Part shown: piece after piece, positions 42,290 through 52,979 of the stretch
Layout of the letters: every line of letters begins with the position of its first letter
How positions within the stretch are numbered: position 1 is the stretch's first letter
From: Symsagittifera roscoffensis
Lineage: Eukaryota > Xenacoelomorpha > Acoela > Convolutidae
NCBI RefSeq assembly: GCF_963678635.1
Contig: NC_087069.1
Location: 1,176,948-1,240,947 of the forward strand
Reading direction: 5' to 3'
Length of the DNA stretch: 64,000 nucleotides
Notes under the pieces: generated by a model
The model's input: the letters and a program-made list of their open reading frames with translations, nothing else
What the model was told of the DNA's origin: nothing
Databases searched by the model: none
Program-made: the position numbers and the translations under genes

Positions 42290-45200
42290 ATGTTCAAATG
42301 CAATTTTTGTCCACTGAAATATGCAAATAAGAGCAATAGAAGTCGCCATGAGCGTGACAAACATTTTGTTGAAAAAGGACTTATTGTTTATCGATGCAAT
42401 GAGTGTTCATTCACGGCTCAAATGCTTTCAAATTTACAAAAACATATTCTTCACACTCATGGTCAACTTGGAGGTGTTTGTGATTATTGTCATTTGGGAT
42501 TTCATTCGCCCAAAAACTTATCAGCTCATTTACTAGCAACCCATGGTCTTTCTGTTATGAGAGCTGCCTCTGCTGATTTAGCCACTACAAGTGCCGCTGC
42601 TAATGCTGCTCTCGGTGATGTGCATGCTGTCGATGAAGACGAAATCAACGGCACCAATCTTCAAAAAAGTGAGTCTGCTTTTTTCGGTGTTCTTGAAACG
42701 TATGTGATCGGCGGAAACCAACCCATGGATGAAACTCAGCCGATTGACCTTTTGCAGTTTATGCAAGAGAAAAAAGATGAAATTCAAAGTCTCATAATCG
42801 ATCGAGTTGCAGAAGGACCTAGAAAAGTTCAGTTCAGCGCTAATTTAGGTTTGGTAAAACCTAAAGTAATAAATGATTCTAGTAAAACTGAGCACGACGA
42901 GCGGATTGACATTTATGCAAACTCTGATATGAAACCTGTGATGAGCTTAGGATTAGAAGATGATGAGTTTTTTGAAATGGTCGAAAAAATGCAAGCAGTT
43001 TTGGAGACTTTTGCATCTTATGGAAGCGGTTGGGTTTTGCAACATGTAATTCAAGTTTTTGTTAAACTTGCAAAGTTTTCACCAATCCGTGGGTCATCTT
43101 ATATTGACTTGCCTTTTCGAATTCGAATGTCCCAGAATTTGATAAACATTAGAAATCACGAAGATAATAATTGCTTCGAACTTTGCTTTACCGCTGCTTA
43201 TAGTCTGAAGCATGGTGTTGACCTACTTCTAACTGATCAACAAAAAGCGAACCCAGCAGCTGCGCGGACACAACCTGATACATACACTGCTGAAAGTGCA
43301 CACAAAGCCCAAGGTAATTTTGATTCACCCATGAGTTTCGCTTCAATTGGAAAATTTGAACAACTTAACGACGTGCGGGTAAATGTGTTCTAGTACCACA
43401 AGGGAGATTTGTTGCCTATGTATATATCAAAACGGCCAAACCAAGATAACAGCACCCAAACTGAAATATTTGACATGGACCTGCTTCTCTTGTATGAGCC
43501 TGCAAAGCATCACTATGTACTTATAATCGATTTGTTAAAGTTCATCTGCGAAATCAAAGGGTGTAAGTATCGCCCAATTGCACGTTCATGTAGAAACTGC
43601 TTTCACATTAGTTGGAGTGATGAAACTCACGAGCAACACATCCAGTGTTGTAAGGATCATGAACCTGCTCTAGTAGTCATGCCTTCAGCAGAAAAAGGTA
43701 CCAACAGATACGAGTTCAAAAACCTCCAGGCCTTGTGGTTTGTACCACTTGTGATTTATTTTGATTTTGAATCATTTCTGAAACCTGTAGATTCTTGTCC
43801 TGATAATCCATCGCGATCATCTACCCGAGTTGTACAAAAACACGAAGCTTGTGGGTATTCATTGGCTGTAATTGAACACGGAAATTCACAGCCCTACTTC
43901 TTTGACTATGACAGCTCTGATCAATGCATGAAAAAGTTTCTCAATCAGTTGCATCAATTAGCGAGAGAGATATATGATCAAAAGCGACGGTTTCTTCAAT
44001 TTCTAGAAAGCCAAGAATCGTTGAACAAAGAAAACACATCAACATGTTGGATTTGCTGTATACATTTTACCAATGAGCACGAAAAATGTCTTGACCATTG
44101 CCATTTTTCTGGAAAATTTTTGGGATGGGCACATGAAAAATGCAACCTCGCAAGACGAACTGTAAATTTCACCCCAGTCATTGGACATAACATCCAGAAC
44201 TATGACCTTCACCACATTTGTCTCGCATTGCATGAATGCGAACCAACAAGTACAATGAGTGTTATACCTAGCACCGACGATATATCGTTAAGCATTGGAG
44301 TCCTAATTAAAACTATAAAAAGGAAAAACGGATCCGAGCAAAAAGTTTTTGAATACCTCAGATTTATTGACTCATGCAAGTTTTTGAATTCTTCCTTGCA
44401 AAAATTGGTTGATAATCTACCAGCGGAAAAAATGTCAATTTTGAACAAGTATTTTGCAAACGAGACGGAGGATCAACGGTGTCTGATACGACAAAAAGGT
44501 TTCTACCCTTATTCGTACATGACCAAAAGAGAAAAATTTGCAGAAAAAGAATTGCCTCCTTTGCAAAATTGGTCCGATGTTTTGAATGGAGGAAAAGTTG
44601 CAGTTTCACAAGCGGATCTGGAGCATGCAAGGAAAGTTTTTAGAATGTTCAAATGTCAAAACTTGGAGGATTATCACAACTTGTATCTCAAGTGTGATAC
44701 ACTCCTTCTTGCTTGCGTCTTTGAAGAATTTCGACAAATTAGTCACCAAACTTATGGTCTGGACTGCGCGCACCATTTTAGTGCTTCAAACTTAGCTGGA
44801 GACGCCTTCAAACGTATCTGCAAAGACTCGAATGTTCAGCTTTTATCAGACCGCTTAAATGGTCGAGAATATGATGCGAGGTGGTACTGCATCCGTGTTC
44901 CATAGTCGCTTTTTCAAAGCCAACAACAAAGAATGCCCCGACTTCAACCCAGATCAGCCTAGCACCTACGGGTTTATGATCGATGCAAAAAACCTCTATG
45001 GCGGCGTCATGCAAACGGAGAAATTACCGGTGCGTAACTTTGAGTTAATAGAGCATATAGAAGACGAGGTGATTGTGAACCAAATCCTCAACATGACTGA
45101 AGACTCTTTGATTGGATTTATATTGGAAGTTGATCTCGAGTACCCAGAAGAACTGCATGAGGATCATCAAGATTACCCTTTAGCTCCTACTAAAGAAAGT

Positions 45201-47339
45201 GTACCCCAGGATTGGTTGAGTCCCATCCAAACGAAATTACTCGAGCAGATGAAAAATCAAGACATTGCAAGACGTTCAATTGGAAAGACCAAAAAGTTAC
45301 TGCAGACGCTGCATGACAAGTCAAACTATACAATTCATTACAAACTATTGCAATTGTTTGTTAGGTTGGGACTTAAAGTTAAAAAAGTGCACCGTGTGCT
45401 GAAGTTTGAACAAGAAGCATGGTTAGAACCACACATCACATTGAACACGACTAAACGACAACAAGCTAGAAATAAATTTGAGGATGATTTGTACAAACTA
45501 CTGAACAATTGTGCTTATGGGAAAACATGCGAGTCGAAGCGCAAACGGATGCTTGTTCGAATAGTTAGAGATTATCATGCCGCTTTGCGAGAAATTAGTG
45601 CATTCGAATTTAAATCCTACAAAATTTTTGGAGAAAACTTGGCAGCGTTCACTTCGAACCCAACAAAAATCTATTGGGATGTCCCAACAATTGTGGGAGC
45701 TAGTGTTCTTGAGTTAGCAAAGTTTCATATGTATAAATTTCATTACGATATAATGAAACCAAATTTTGAATGTCAACTACTGTATTCTGATACAGACAGT
45801 CTCCTGTACCAAGTCAAAAGTGAAGATTTATACCGAGAAATTTCCGAAAAAAGGAATATTTTGAATGAACTTGACTTGTCAAATTACCCGAAGAACCACC
45901 CTCTCTACGACCCGAAAAACAAAATGGTTGTTTTAAAATTCAAGGATGAGTTTCCAGGAGACATTATAACCGAGTTTATATCCCTCAAACCCAAGCTTTA
46001 TTCCATTTTGTCCAGAGGTAATTAATTAATTTCTATTTGCCTTTTTTGTGAGCAGGAATTTCAAAAAAATTTGATTTTTTGTGGAATTTTTTTTTTGGAA
46101 AGCAATTTTTATTTGTGGGCAAAAAATTTTTTTTTTTTTTTTGTGGGCGAAAATTTTTTTGTGGGCGATTTTTTTTTTGTGGGCGAAAATTTTTTTTTTG
46201 AGGGCGAAAAAAGTTTTTTTTGTGGGCGATTTTTTTTTGTGGGCGAAATTTTTTTTTTTGTGGGCGATTTTTTTTTTGCGGACGATTTTTTTTTGTGGGC
46301 AATTTTTTTTTTTTTTTTGTTCGAAAAATTTTTCGGGCGAAAAAGTGTTTTTTTTTTTTTGCAAAAAATTTTTTTAATTTTTTTGTCGGGGATTTTTTTT
46401 TTGTGTTGGTTTTTTAATGATGACTAATTTTTAAGGTCACACCTGGCCTTCATGTCATTTTTTTTTGTTGCACCTGGCCTTCAAGTTAACATGATGTAGC
46501 TCCTAAAAAACACAAAACCACAGATTGCATTTGGTTCTTTTTTTTACCACCACACATTAGTGATCATCAAAAAATTGATTAGTAATCATATAATTATATT
46601 TATAGACTGCAGAAAATTATCGGCGAAGGGTGTATCGAAAGCTGCTCAGAAGATGTTGAGCCATCAGCGATATCGAGACACCTTGACCTCTGGCTCGTTA
46701 TTCAAAACTGAAAACAGTCGAATCGCATCCGAGTCACACAATCTGCAAACAGTGACTTCGACGAAAACATCGTTATCAGCTTTTGATGACAAACGCTACA
46801 TCCTCGATGATGGTCAGCAGACTCTTCCCTACGGTCACAAAAACATCGTGAGTCAAACTGTGATTGGCATTGATGATAGTGATGACAACACAGCCGCTGT
46901 TAATTCTGACCCAACCGATGATGACGATTTGGAAAAATGGATGCCATTTTTTGAAGACCGTCAACAGCCAGTGTCGTGGGATTGTGACGATTTCCTAGAT
47001 GGGGTGTCTGTAGAATTCGCCAACACTCAAAACATTAATTGGGACCATCCGGAAATTGATGATGAATACTCTGAGGATAGTTTTGCTGTTGAGAACACAC
47101 AACCACATCGCTCGCTTCGACAACTGATGGACCAGGTCAATAGCAGTTGGCAAACTCCAGACCCCGGTCTGATTCGGGCAGCAGAAACCAACGACAGTGA
47201 TATTGATAGCGGGGATATCGCGGATCTGGAGGCCAATACTTCCGATGAGGACGAGTCGTCATTCTTCAACGATTTGTTTTTCGATTATGAAGCAGTTGAA
47301 GTAGAAGAACCACGGTCAAAAAATCGACGAATAGATTAA
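42290..47339 (+). CDS. POLB: Polinton protein-primed family B DNA polymerase (exons 42290-46017, 46606-47339)
   Basis: From ATG 42290 (MFKCNFCPLKYANKSNRSRH). The N-terminus has three C2H2 fingers (about 4-25, 35-57, 65-86). A conserved N-terminal block follows (LPFRIRMSQNLINIRN, CFELCF). Then come the exonuclease Asp-Glu in VIYFDFESF, a CxxC...DHCH zinc/endonuclease-like insert, ExoII-like GHNIQNYDLHH, Pol A (DAKNLYGGVM), Pol B (NNCAYGK) and Pol C (YSDTDS). The C-terminal exon carries KGVSKAAQKM, LSAFDDKRYILDDG and an acidic tail of about 150 residues. Breaks: in-frame TAG at 43391-43393 and a one-base frame change at AAA 44857-44859. A poly(A) signal AATAAA lies at 47375-47380. Confidence 0.9.
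46018..46605 (+). other. Putative spliceosomal intron in the polymerase gene
   Basis: 588 bp from AGAG|GTAATT to TTTATAG|AC. Exon 1 ends in phase 1 and exon 2 starts needing two bases, so the frame is kept. The downstream exon supplies the conserved C-terminal block that polymerases of this family have directly after the palm. The intron is extremely T-rich on plus, like a polypyrimidine tract. Confidence 0.75.
46090..46400 (+). repeat. T-rich tandem repeat, TTTTTTTGTGGGCGAAA
   Basis: About twelve degenerate units of 18-22 bp, each a T run plus GTGGGCGA, occupy the middle of the polymerase intron. Poly-Phe or poly-Lys frames over it are artefacts. Confidence 0.85.
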
Positions 47340-47678
47340 AACACAAAAAACACCACATTAACTTTTGTATAGTAAATAAAATTCAGTTATTTAATATGAG
47401 AATTGTCTGTACATAAAATTTGACCTACCGCTATTCCGCGTTTAGTGTGTATTTAAGTGCGAGATTTTGTTCAGCTTTGGAACTCAGTTAATCTGGGATA
47501 TAAGCAACTTCATTTAAGCGATAGTGTCTTTAGCATACTTTTGTATGTATTTGTACGTAATTTGAGTTTGAATCAAAGTTTTAAGAAGAATTGAGCAAAC
47601 AGTCTATAGCGCAGTTAAACACTCCAGCTGGTTTCAGAAGAAAGATTTGGCAAATCCTTTCCCGCTCCAAACATGTAA
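47340..47678. other. Polinton right subterminal region
   Basis: Contains the polymerase poly(A) signal at 47375 and otherwise AT-rich sequence up to the terminal repeat. No gene. Confidence 0.5.
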
Positions 47679-47890
47679 CCACAACGTTCAGTGGGAATAC
47701 TCAATAATATACCGAAGTTTTACATGAGGACTATTAGGTATAAAATTATACATGGTGACAATTAGGATTATTACATGGTGACCATTGCTGATCATTTAAT
47801 ACATGGTGACCATTATGATTTATACCTAATGGTCATCCATGTATGACAACTCCCCCCCCCCCGATCCTAACGCACTATATGCATACTACT
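47679..47890 (-). repeat. Polinton right terminal inverted repeat
   Basis: 212 bp, complement of the left repeat except for the missing 50-bp unit, a poly-G length difference and a few substitutions. Confidence 0.9.
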
Positions 47891-48010
47891 AACTTTCAAA
47901 ATGAACACACTATGTCGCAAGATTATTTGCGACTTGAGTTGGAAAAAAAAGAGAGTTCATACTACGACACAAGCTCTGCTTGTGTAATTAACAATATAAA
48001 TATGCTTTCC
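47891..48010 (-). repeat. SINE-like repeat copy B, part right of Polinton
   Basis: Continues the repeat interrupted at 29147: AACTTTCAAAATGAAC..., TGTCGCAAGATTATTTGCGA and hairpin ACACAAGC-TCT-GCTTGTGT at 47967-47985. It aligns with 3090-3185 and 59290-59360. Confidence 0.6.
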
Positions 48011-48186
48011 GAGATACAATCCCGAAAAAGCACTCTTCTAAGCAGAAGTAAAACCTGGATATTTTAGACTACTTCTACAGAGATGATGTCACCTATCTGC
48101 AGATCTGCTCATACATAAAGCAAAAATCTAAACAGATGTAAGAGAAACCAACCAATCACGCCAACTGAAGAGTTGAGATCGCGGGG

Positions 48187-48310
48187 TCTTTTTATTTCGG
48201 GCAGGGTACTTTGGGGTCTTTAAAAAAGATGGGTCCTTTTAGACCCTACTTTTGGTAGGACCCCAAAGACCCCTACCGTCGAAAAGACCCCCCCCTAAGG
48301 ACACACGGCG
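48187..48310. repeat. GGGTC/GACCC inverted repeat
   Basis: GGGGTCTTT and GGGTCC words on the left are mirrored by GACCCTA, GGACCCCAAAGACCCC and GACCCCCCCC on the right. Makes a GC-rich foldable island in AT-rich intron. Confidence 0.5.
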
Positions 48311-48582
48311 GATTACAATACTACTGGCACTGGACAAACTATGAGACAAAGTAGTTCGCAAAACAGGAAACAGAGTGGTTATCAACATTCAAAGAAAAAG
48401 CCGTGGACAGGAAGCAACTGAGAGTTCTGATTCTCCAAATCAGCAAGGACAATGGCGAGCAACAGTACCATAAACACTCTCCTTGGACTATGAGAAATAA
48501 AGTGGCGGAACAAAAAATTGAGATTACAAAACGTTTCTTTTACTATTTTCTTCCCAATTTGACAACAAAGTCTTTAACTGTA

Positions 48583-48614
48583 TAGCCCTGTTGTACTTTC
48601 ACAGCAACGGGCTA
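48583..48614. repeat. Hairpin TAGCCC...GGGCTA
   Basis: TAGCCCTGTTG is mirrored by CAACGGGCTA with a loop of about 10 nt. Isolated strong stem; function unknown. The rest of 48315-49046 shows no gene. Confidence 0.5.
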
Positions 48615-49053
48615 TCCATGTTGAATTATTTTAATAGCTGTGAAAAAAATGGCATTAAGAAGTTGGTAAGGTTTTTAGCAGTTGTTTGTAGTGCTAGTAT
48701 TTTTTATTGTTTTGAGTATTAGTATTTATTTTGTTAGTGTTCGAGTAGAGTTGACACATTTAGAGTTAGTATCTAGCATTCAGTGTTACCTCATGAATTT
48801 TCTGAAGTCTGCCTTTGACCAGCTAAGAGTCATTGTGCCGCTTAAACACATCATCACCTTAAGCATCCATTTTCCGTTTGAACATAACGTATCTTAAGAG
48901 TCAAATGTATAGCTTATCCAAAGGCTATAGGCTACTTTGAAATGAATTCTGCTGCTATAAGCCCGCAAGCAAGTGTTCGTGTTCGAGCTACTCTTCTTGT
49001 GCGCTATACACTAATTTTGAACGAATCTAACATGTAATGAAATGTATGTGTGT

Positions 49054-49086
<33 letters not shown>

Positions 49087-49134
49087 TTGGAAAAATGCCA
49101 GGAGTATTTAGTGGCTGATGTAATGGAGACTGAC

Positions 49135-49371
49135 CTCATGAAGCTTCTGAATGCGGACTGGGAGCCTCTGTTGGAGCGAGTGCCCAAGACGAAGACATAG
49201 ACAGTGACAAGTTGTTCCATGAAGCGCAGGTAGTCGAGGGAGGAGTCTGCACAGTTGTAGACCAGGTACAGACATGGCTCCTGTCTGAGGGGGTCATCAT
49301 TGTTAGATACAACCCCCTCTCCATCCGGGTAGTGTACTGCACATTGCACCCCATACTTGGTCAGGAAACGT
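49135..49371 (-). CDS. TTLL11: TTLL11-like exon after the catalytic core
   Basis: A 237-bp exon with acceptor TATGTAG|A and donor CATGAG|GTCAGT, phase 2 at both ends. It encodes RFLTKYGVQCAVHY, then LDYLRFMEQLVTVYVFVLG and QSAFRSFMR. This Y-L-R-x-x-E/D helix and the F-R-x-F-x-R end match the C-terminal region specific to TTLL11, and are my reason for naming that paralogue. A (TG)n plus poly-G tract lies just past the donor (about 49047-49084). Confidence 0.82.
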
Positions 49372-51430
49372 CTACATACAAACACCATTAAACCATAAAA
49401 TAGGGGCTCATATGCGGCGGGAAAAAGAAAAAAAGCCCAATATCCGCCAACCAAACCCCCTCCCTCCGTCTCCAATCTCCCATGCAAACTGTGAATTGTT
49501 CACCGTCAATATTTCTGTTCACTTGGCTTAATAGCCTGAAATTCGAAATAAAACCAAAAATACACAAAGGCAATCCAAACAAATTTGGGCTAGATGGAAA
49601 CTCAGAACACGATTGACGTTCGATGAATCTGATCAGCTCGTAGAAATTTTCAATGCTTGTTGACAAAATCATTGACAATAAATATTTTTGGTGATATCCA
49701 TTCGAATTTTATACAGAAAAAACTCAATTAAAACTATAATGCAAGGACTAAACTGTAAATGGCGTTAAGTTAGATAGCTCAAGGGCATCCTCTGATTTTA
49801 ATGTGGCGTAAATGATGTATATCTATCTACTGTGATATCATCTAATAGCAAAATGATCTAAAACTGAAGTTAACTAAGCCTTATTCTAATTCCCGAATGG
49901 ATTTTTCCAGCTCCCTTTCCAGATGCAGCATATAATAATAAGTGATTGATGATCACAAATGATTCCAGTCTACAGATTTTTATGGCAAGAGCAGATATGA
50001 TTTCTATCAAGTGACAACCAATCACAATCAACTATTTAAAACACATCAGACTCAATTTACCTGAGTAGTCAACCGCCTCTCTATAAAAAAAAAAACCTTG
50101 ATGAAATTCAATTAGTAACATATAACCAACAAATGATTTATAAGCATATAAATTAACGGAAAGGAGTTAAAGTTATACAGAGACATTAAAGTATACCAAT
50201 TTGATATTATTTGAGGGCTCAATTTTCTTTCCTTTTTGATAACTTTCAATTAAACTTTAATTTCAATTAAACAAGGAATTTTGAATTTTTTCTTGAAACA
50301 AAAGAAAACAAAAAAAGAACTCGAACTGAATTACTTTCTTCACTTTATTGATTGGCGCTAGAATAATGTCGGCAATTTTTGAGCAGACACCAGTTGAGCC
50401 GAAAAAATTGCTTTCATAAAAACTTCAAAATTCGAAAAAAGCCCCTTGAAACATTTAGAAAACTTCTCGCTCATCAAACGACTCGAAAACAGGCCGCTGG
50501 GTCGATATAAAACAAGCAGACACATTTTTAGTGAAATAACGAGAAAAAAACCTGATATACTGAAATCGGATTAGGTGAATTTACAACCAATATAAAAAAT
50601 TCGAATAGAACGGGCATTTCAAAAGCAGATAATGCTCATTTGCTGCTTTACAAATTCAAATGTATAAGAATAAATTCCACCATTCCACTAAAACTACCTG
50701 TTCAACAAAGTTACTTACTGAAAAAAAGTCTAGTACTTGATCTCAACTAAGGCATCAAAATCAAGCAGACAAACGATAAGCCGACGAGTTATTTTCCAAA
50801 CGAATAATTTTTTACCCTTGCGATAAGCAAGGGTATTGCAATCGGGAACTAGACTTTTTTCCCGTTAAGAACTTTGTTCACCGGATGATCTCCAATTTCA
50901 AGATCTCCCTTTTCAGCAAGTTGCAGGTTCAACACCTCCCGTTACTGTTTAGAAATGATTCATTACTGGATCCACTGCTAAAAAAATCTTACAGATGTTT
51001 AATTTGATATCTTGTAGGCTTAATTGATTTCAGCCCAATTTTTGTCGACTTATTTGCCGGATGTTTTTTTTCCAAAAAAAGAGATTCAATTAATTGTTAG
51101 ATGCAATTCGAAGAATGTAACACGATAAAAAGCTTTTTATACACGTTTTTCAACACGCATCTTTATACACGCTAAACCTTTTAGTTGAAAAGAAAAAATT
51201 TTGAACCAATTTTTTGTTTGATTTTCTTTTCATTTATTTTCAGTTTACATTTTTGATATGTAAATGTTTTACATAAAATCCACTTTTGAACCTAAAAGTA
51301 GTTCAGGTTTTCGCACCAAAAGGTGTCATCTTAACGACACTTGACACCTCACTCCCCATTATTTTAAGGATAGCGAGTCTCAAGTGTTTTCATTTCATAC
51401 TTGAACGTGGCAATTCATCCAGTTATCACA
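49372..51430. other. TTLL11 intron, dispersed repeat, no gene seen
   Basis: AT-rich. From about 50290 to 50860 it carries a diverged copy of the dispersed family also at 52980-53140, 53930-54620 and 62880-63330. It ends in a conserved stem-loop near 50816-50837 (ACCCTTGC...GCAAGGGT). Confidence 0.45.
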
Positions 51431-52258
51431 CAGTGCTGATTTAAATTAACCGGACAAAACGCGTTTAACATGAAACTTAAAACGCGTTTTTCTCAAATTG
51501 GGTTGAGTTTAGGTGAAAACTTATGGAGACAAAACTTGCTTAAAATTTCAGCAGAACTAATATGGTGTGATTTGTTTTGCAAAATTCGGGCCCAAAATTT
51601 TACCCCAAAATGGGTCATTTTGGCTTTTCTTAGTTTATCAAAAATTACGCCGAGAATAACGAGTCGACACAGACATAATTATATCAGAGTGAGCCCCGTA
51701 CGTAGTCCAACAAACTTTAAGAAGAGTGTTTTCTCCAAAAAAAAATTGCAAACTGTTTAAAAATTGTTTTTAAATAAAAAATAGCATTTTATATAGTAAA
51801 AACGACCAGTTTTGTCCATCAAACAAAAATAAATTAACTTATACAACGTTTTGGAGAATATAACACTCTTAAAGTTATGAAATGCTATCTACTATATAAA
51901 ATGCTATTTTTTATTAAAACAATTTTTAAACAGTTTGCAAATTTTTTTTTGGAAAAAACACTCTTCTTAAAGTTTGTTGGGCTACGTACGGGGCTCACTT
52001 TGATATAATTATGTCTGTGATCGACTCGTTATTCTCGGCGTAATTTTTGATTAAGTAAGAAAAGCCAAAATGACCCATTTTTGGGGTAAAATTTTTGGCC
52101 CGAAGTTTGCAAAACAAATCACACCATATTAATTCTGCTGAAAATTTAAGCAAGTTTTGTCTCCATAAGTTTGGACCTAAACTCAACCCAATTTGAGAAA
52201 AACGCGTTTTAAATTTCAAGTTTAGCTCGTTTTGTCCGGTTAATTTTAATCAGCACTG
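51431..52258. mobile_element. Fold-back element, copy 3
   Basis: 828 bp, CAGTGCTGATTTAAATTAAC at left and its complement at right. The whole element is an inverted repeat with a centre near 51780-51900. The right flank is TA and the left flank is CA. Confidence 0.78.
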
Positions 52259-52371
52259 TAGCGTTTCGTGATTAGCCCCTATAGCCTTCGTATTTGCTAT
52301 TCGAGATCTCAGTAACTTCGAAGTCGGAAAGGTTCTTAGATTCGAATCAAACTATCTCTATGACAACTAAC

Positions 52372-52609
52372 AGTGTCTTGTGTCTGTGATGTGTTGGACA
52401 TGCCAACAGGAGTGACTCCAACACCACTGGCCTTTTGATCTCCTCATCCACTGGACTGTGGACCAGTTGGTAGCCTGGATGATTGGGTGCAGCCACCCCA
52501 ATTAATCCATCCTCACCTATCTCTGTCTCGTGGTCCAGATTCAGACTGGGGTTGGCATTCACTTCCAGCAAGTGCGGCTCAAACTTGTCATCCACTAGAA
52601 TGTCGAAAC
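52372..52609 (-). CDS. TTLL11: TTLL11-like exon with the LLEVNANPS motif
   Basis: A 238-bp exon with acceptor CTTGCAG|GT and donor ACACT|GTTAGT, ending in phase 2. It encodes GFDILVDDKFEPHLLEVNAN, then PSLNLDHETE, and VDEEIKRPVVLESLLLACP. L-L-E-V-N-x-x-P-S is the catalytic Mg/ATP-binding motif, with Glu and Asn as metal ligands. The V-D-E-E-x-K stretch after it resembles the TTLL11 C-terminal helix. The site looks intact, so the gene should encode an active enzyme. Confidence 0.9.
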
Positions 52610-52734
52610 CTGCAAGATGAAACAATCAGACATACTCACTTGATACTTCATTAGAACTGTCAAACTTGGGGGAAATAAAACAGAAAATAGTAAATAAAAA
52701 TCAGGGCTGGTAAATTTACAAATTCGTTTACAAA

Positions 52735-52885
52735 ATAAATCAAAGTTAGCGCTGAAATCGAGGCGAAGCGAAGCTTTGCACCAACTCATTTTTGTTAGTT
52801 GTCATGCTATGTTTGTGTTGCATCGCAAACGGTGCAAAGCTTCGATTTGCCTCGATGTTAACACTTAACTTTGATTTGTTTTCTT
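52735..52885. repeat. Inverted repeat around AAGCTTTGCACC
   Basis: AATCAAAGTTAGCG...ATCGAGGCGAAGCGAAGCTT is mirrored by AAGCTTCGATTTGCCTCGAT...AACTTTGATT, with arms of about 50 bp. A related word occurs near 60465. Confidence 0.65.
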
Positions 52886-52979
52886 AATTTGTAACTTATC
52901 AGCCCTCATTTTGCTTAGCTTTTATTAACTATTTTCAGCTGCTTAAATAAACTTGGTTAGACAACCGACAATTTTAAAG

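Larger units (their letters stand above)
29148..47890. mobile_element. Maverick/Polinton, 18.7 kb, near-complete
   Basis: Both ends start AGTAGTATGCATATAGTGCG as inverted repeats of 262 bp (left) and 212 bp (right). Flanking hexamers AATTTT and AACTTT look like a 6-bp target duplication with one mismatch. The gene set is the Polinton core: protein-primed family B DNA polymerase, retrovirus-like integrase, FtsK/HerA-like packaging ATPase, adenain-type protease, major and minor capsid proteins, a pX-like basic protein and a small membrane protein, plus accessory genes. Capsid genes on minus and polymerase on plus diverge from about 39.5-42 kb. Such elements are virus-like; this copy has several broken frames. 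Confidence 0.93.
1210..49134 (-). other. 47.9-kb TTLL11 intron hosting nested gene and transposons
   Basis: The donor at 49134 and the acceptor at 1210 are phase-matched. The intron contains a plus-strand sulfotransferase-like gene, a BEL/Pao element, a complete-length Polinton, a Ty3 fossil and several fold-back and SINE-like repeats. The other visible TTLL11 introns are about 0.3 to 4 kb. That it is spliced out as one unit is inferred from frame and homology; transcripts were not available. Confidence 0.7.

Noticed and set aside
35960-43393. Alternative genetic code (TAA/TAG as sense)
   Set aside because: Only two in-frame stops are seen, other genes end with TAA, TAG and TGA, and the TTLL11 exons need no recoding.
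46026-46427. Poly-Lys and poly-Phe frames over the T-rich array
   Set aside because: They are translations of a T-rich minisatellite inside the polymerase intron, open only because of base composition.
49047-49084. (TG)n and poly-G as a functional site
   Set aside because: Ordinary microsatellite next to a donor site; no evidence of a role.
50813-50855. Helitron 3' end (GC hairpin followed by CTAG)
   Set aside because: The sequence after CTAG (ACTTTTTTCCCGT) is conserved between copies, so CTAG is not the terminus.
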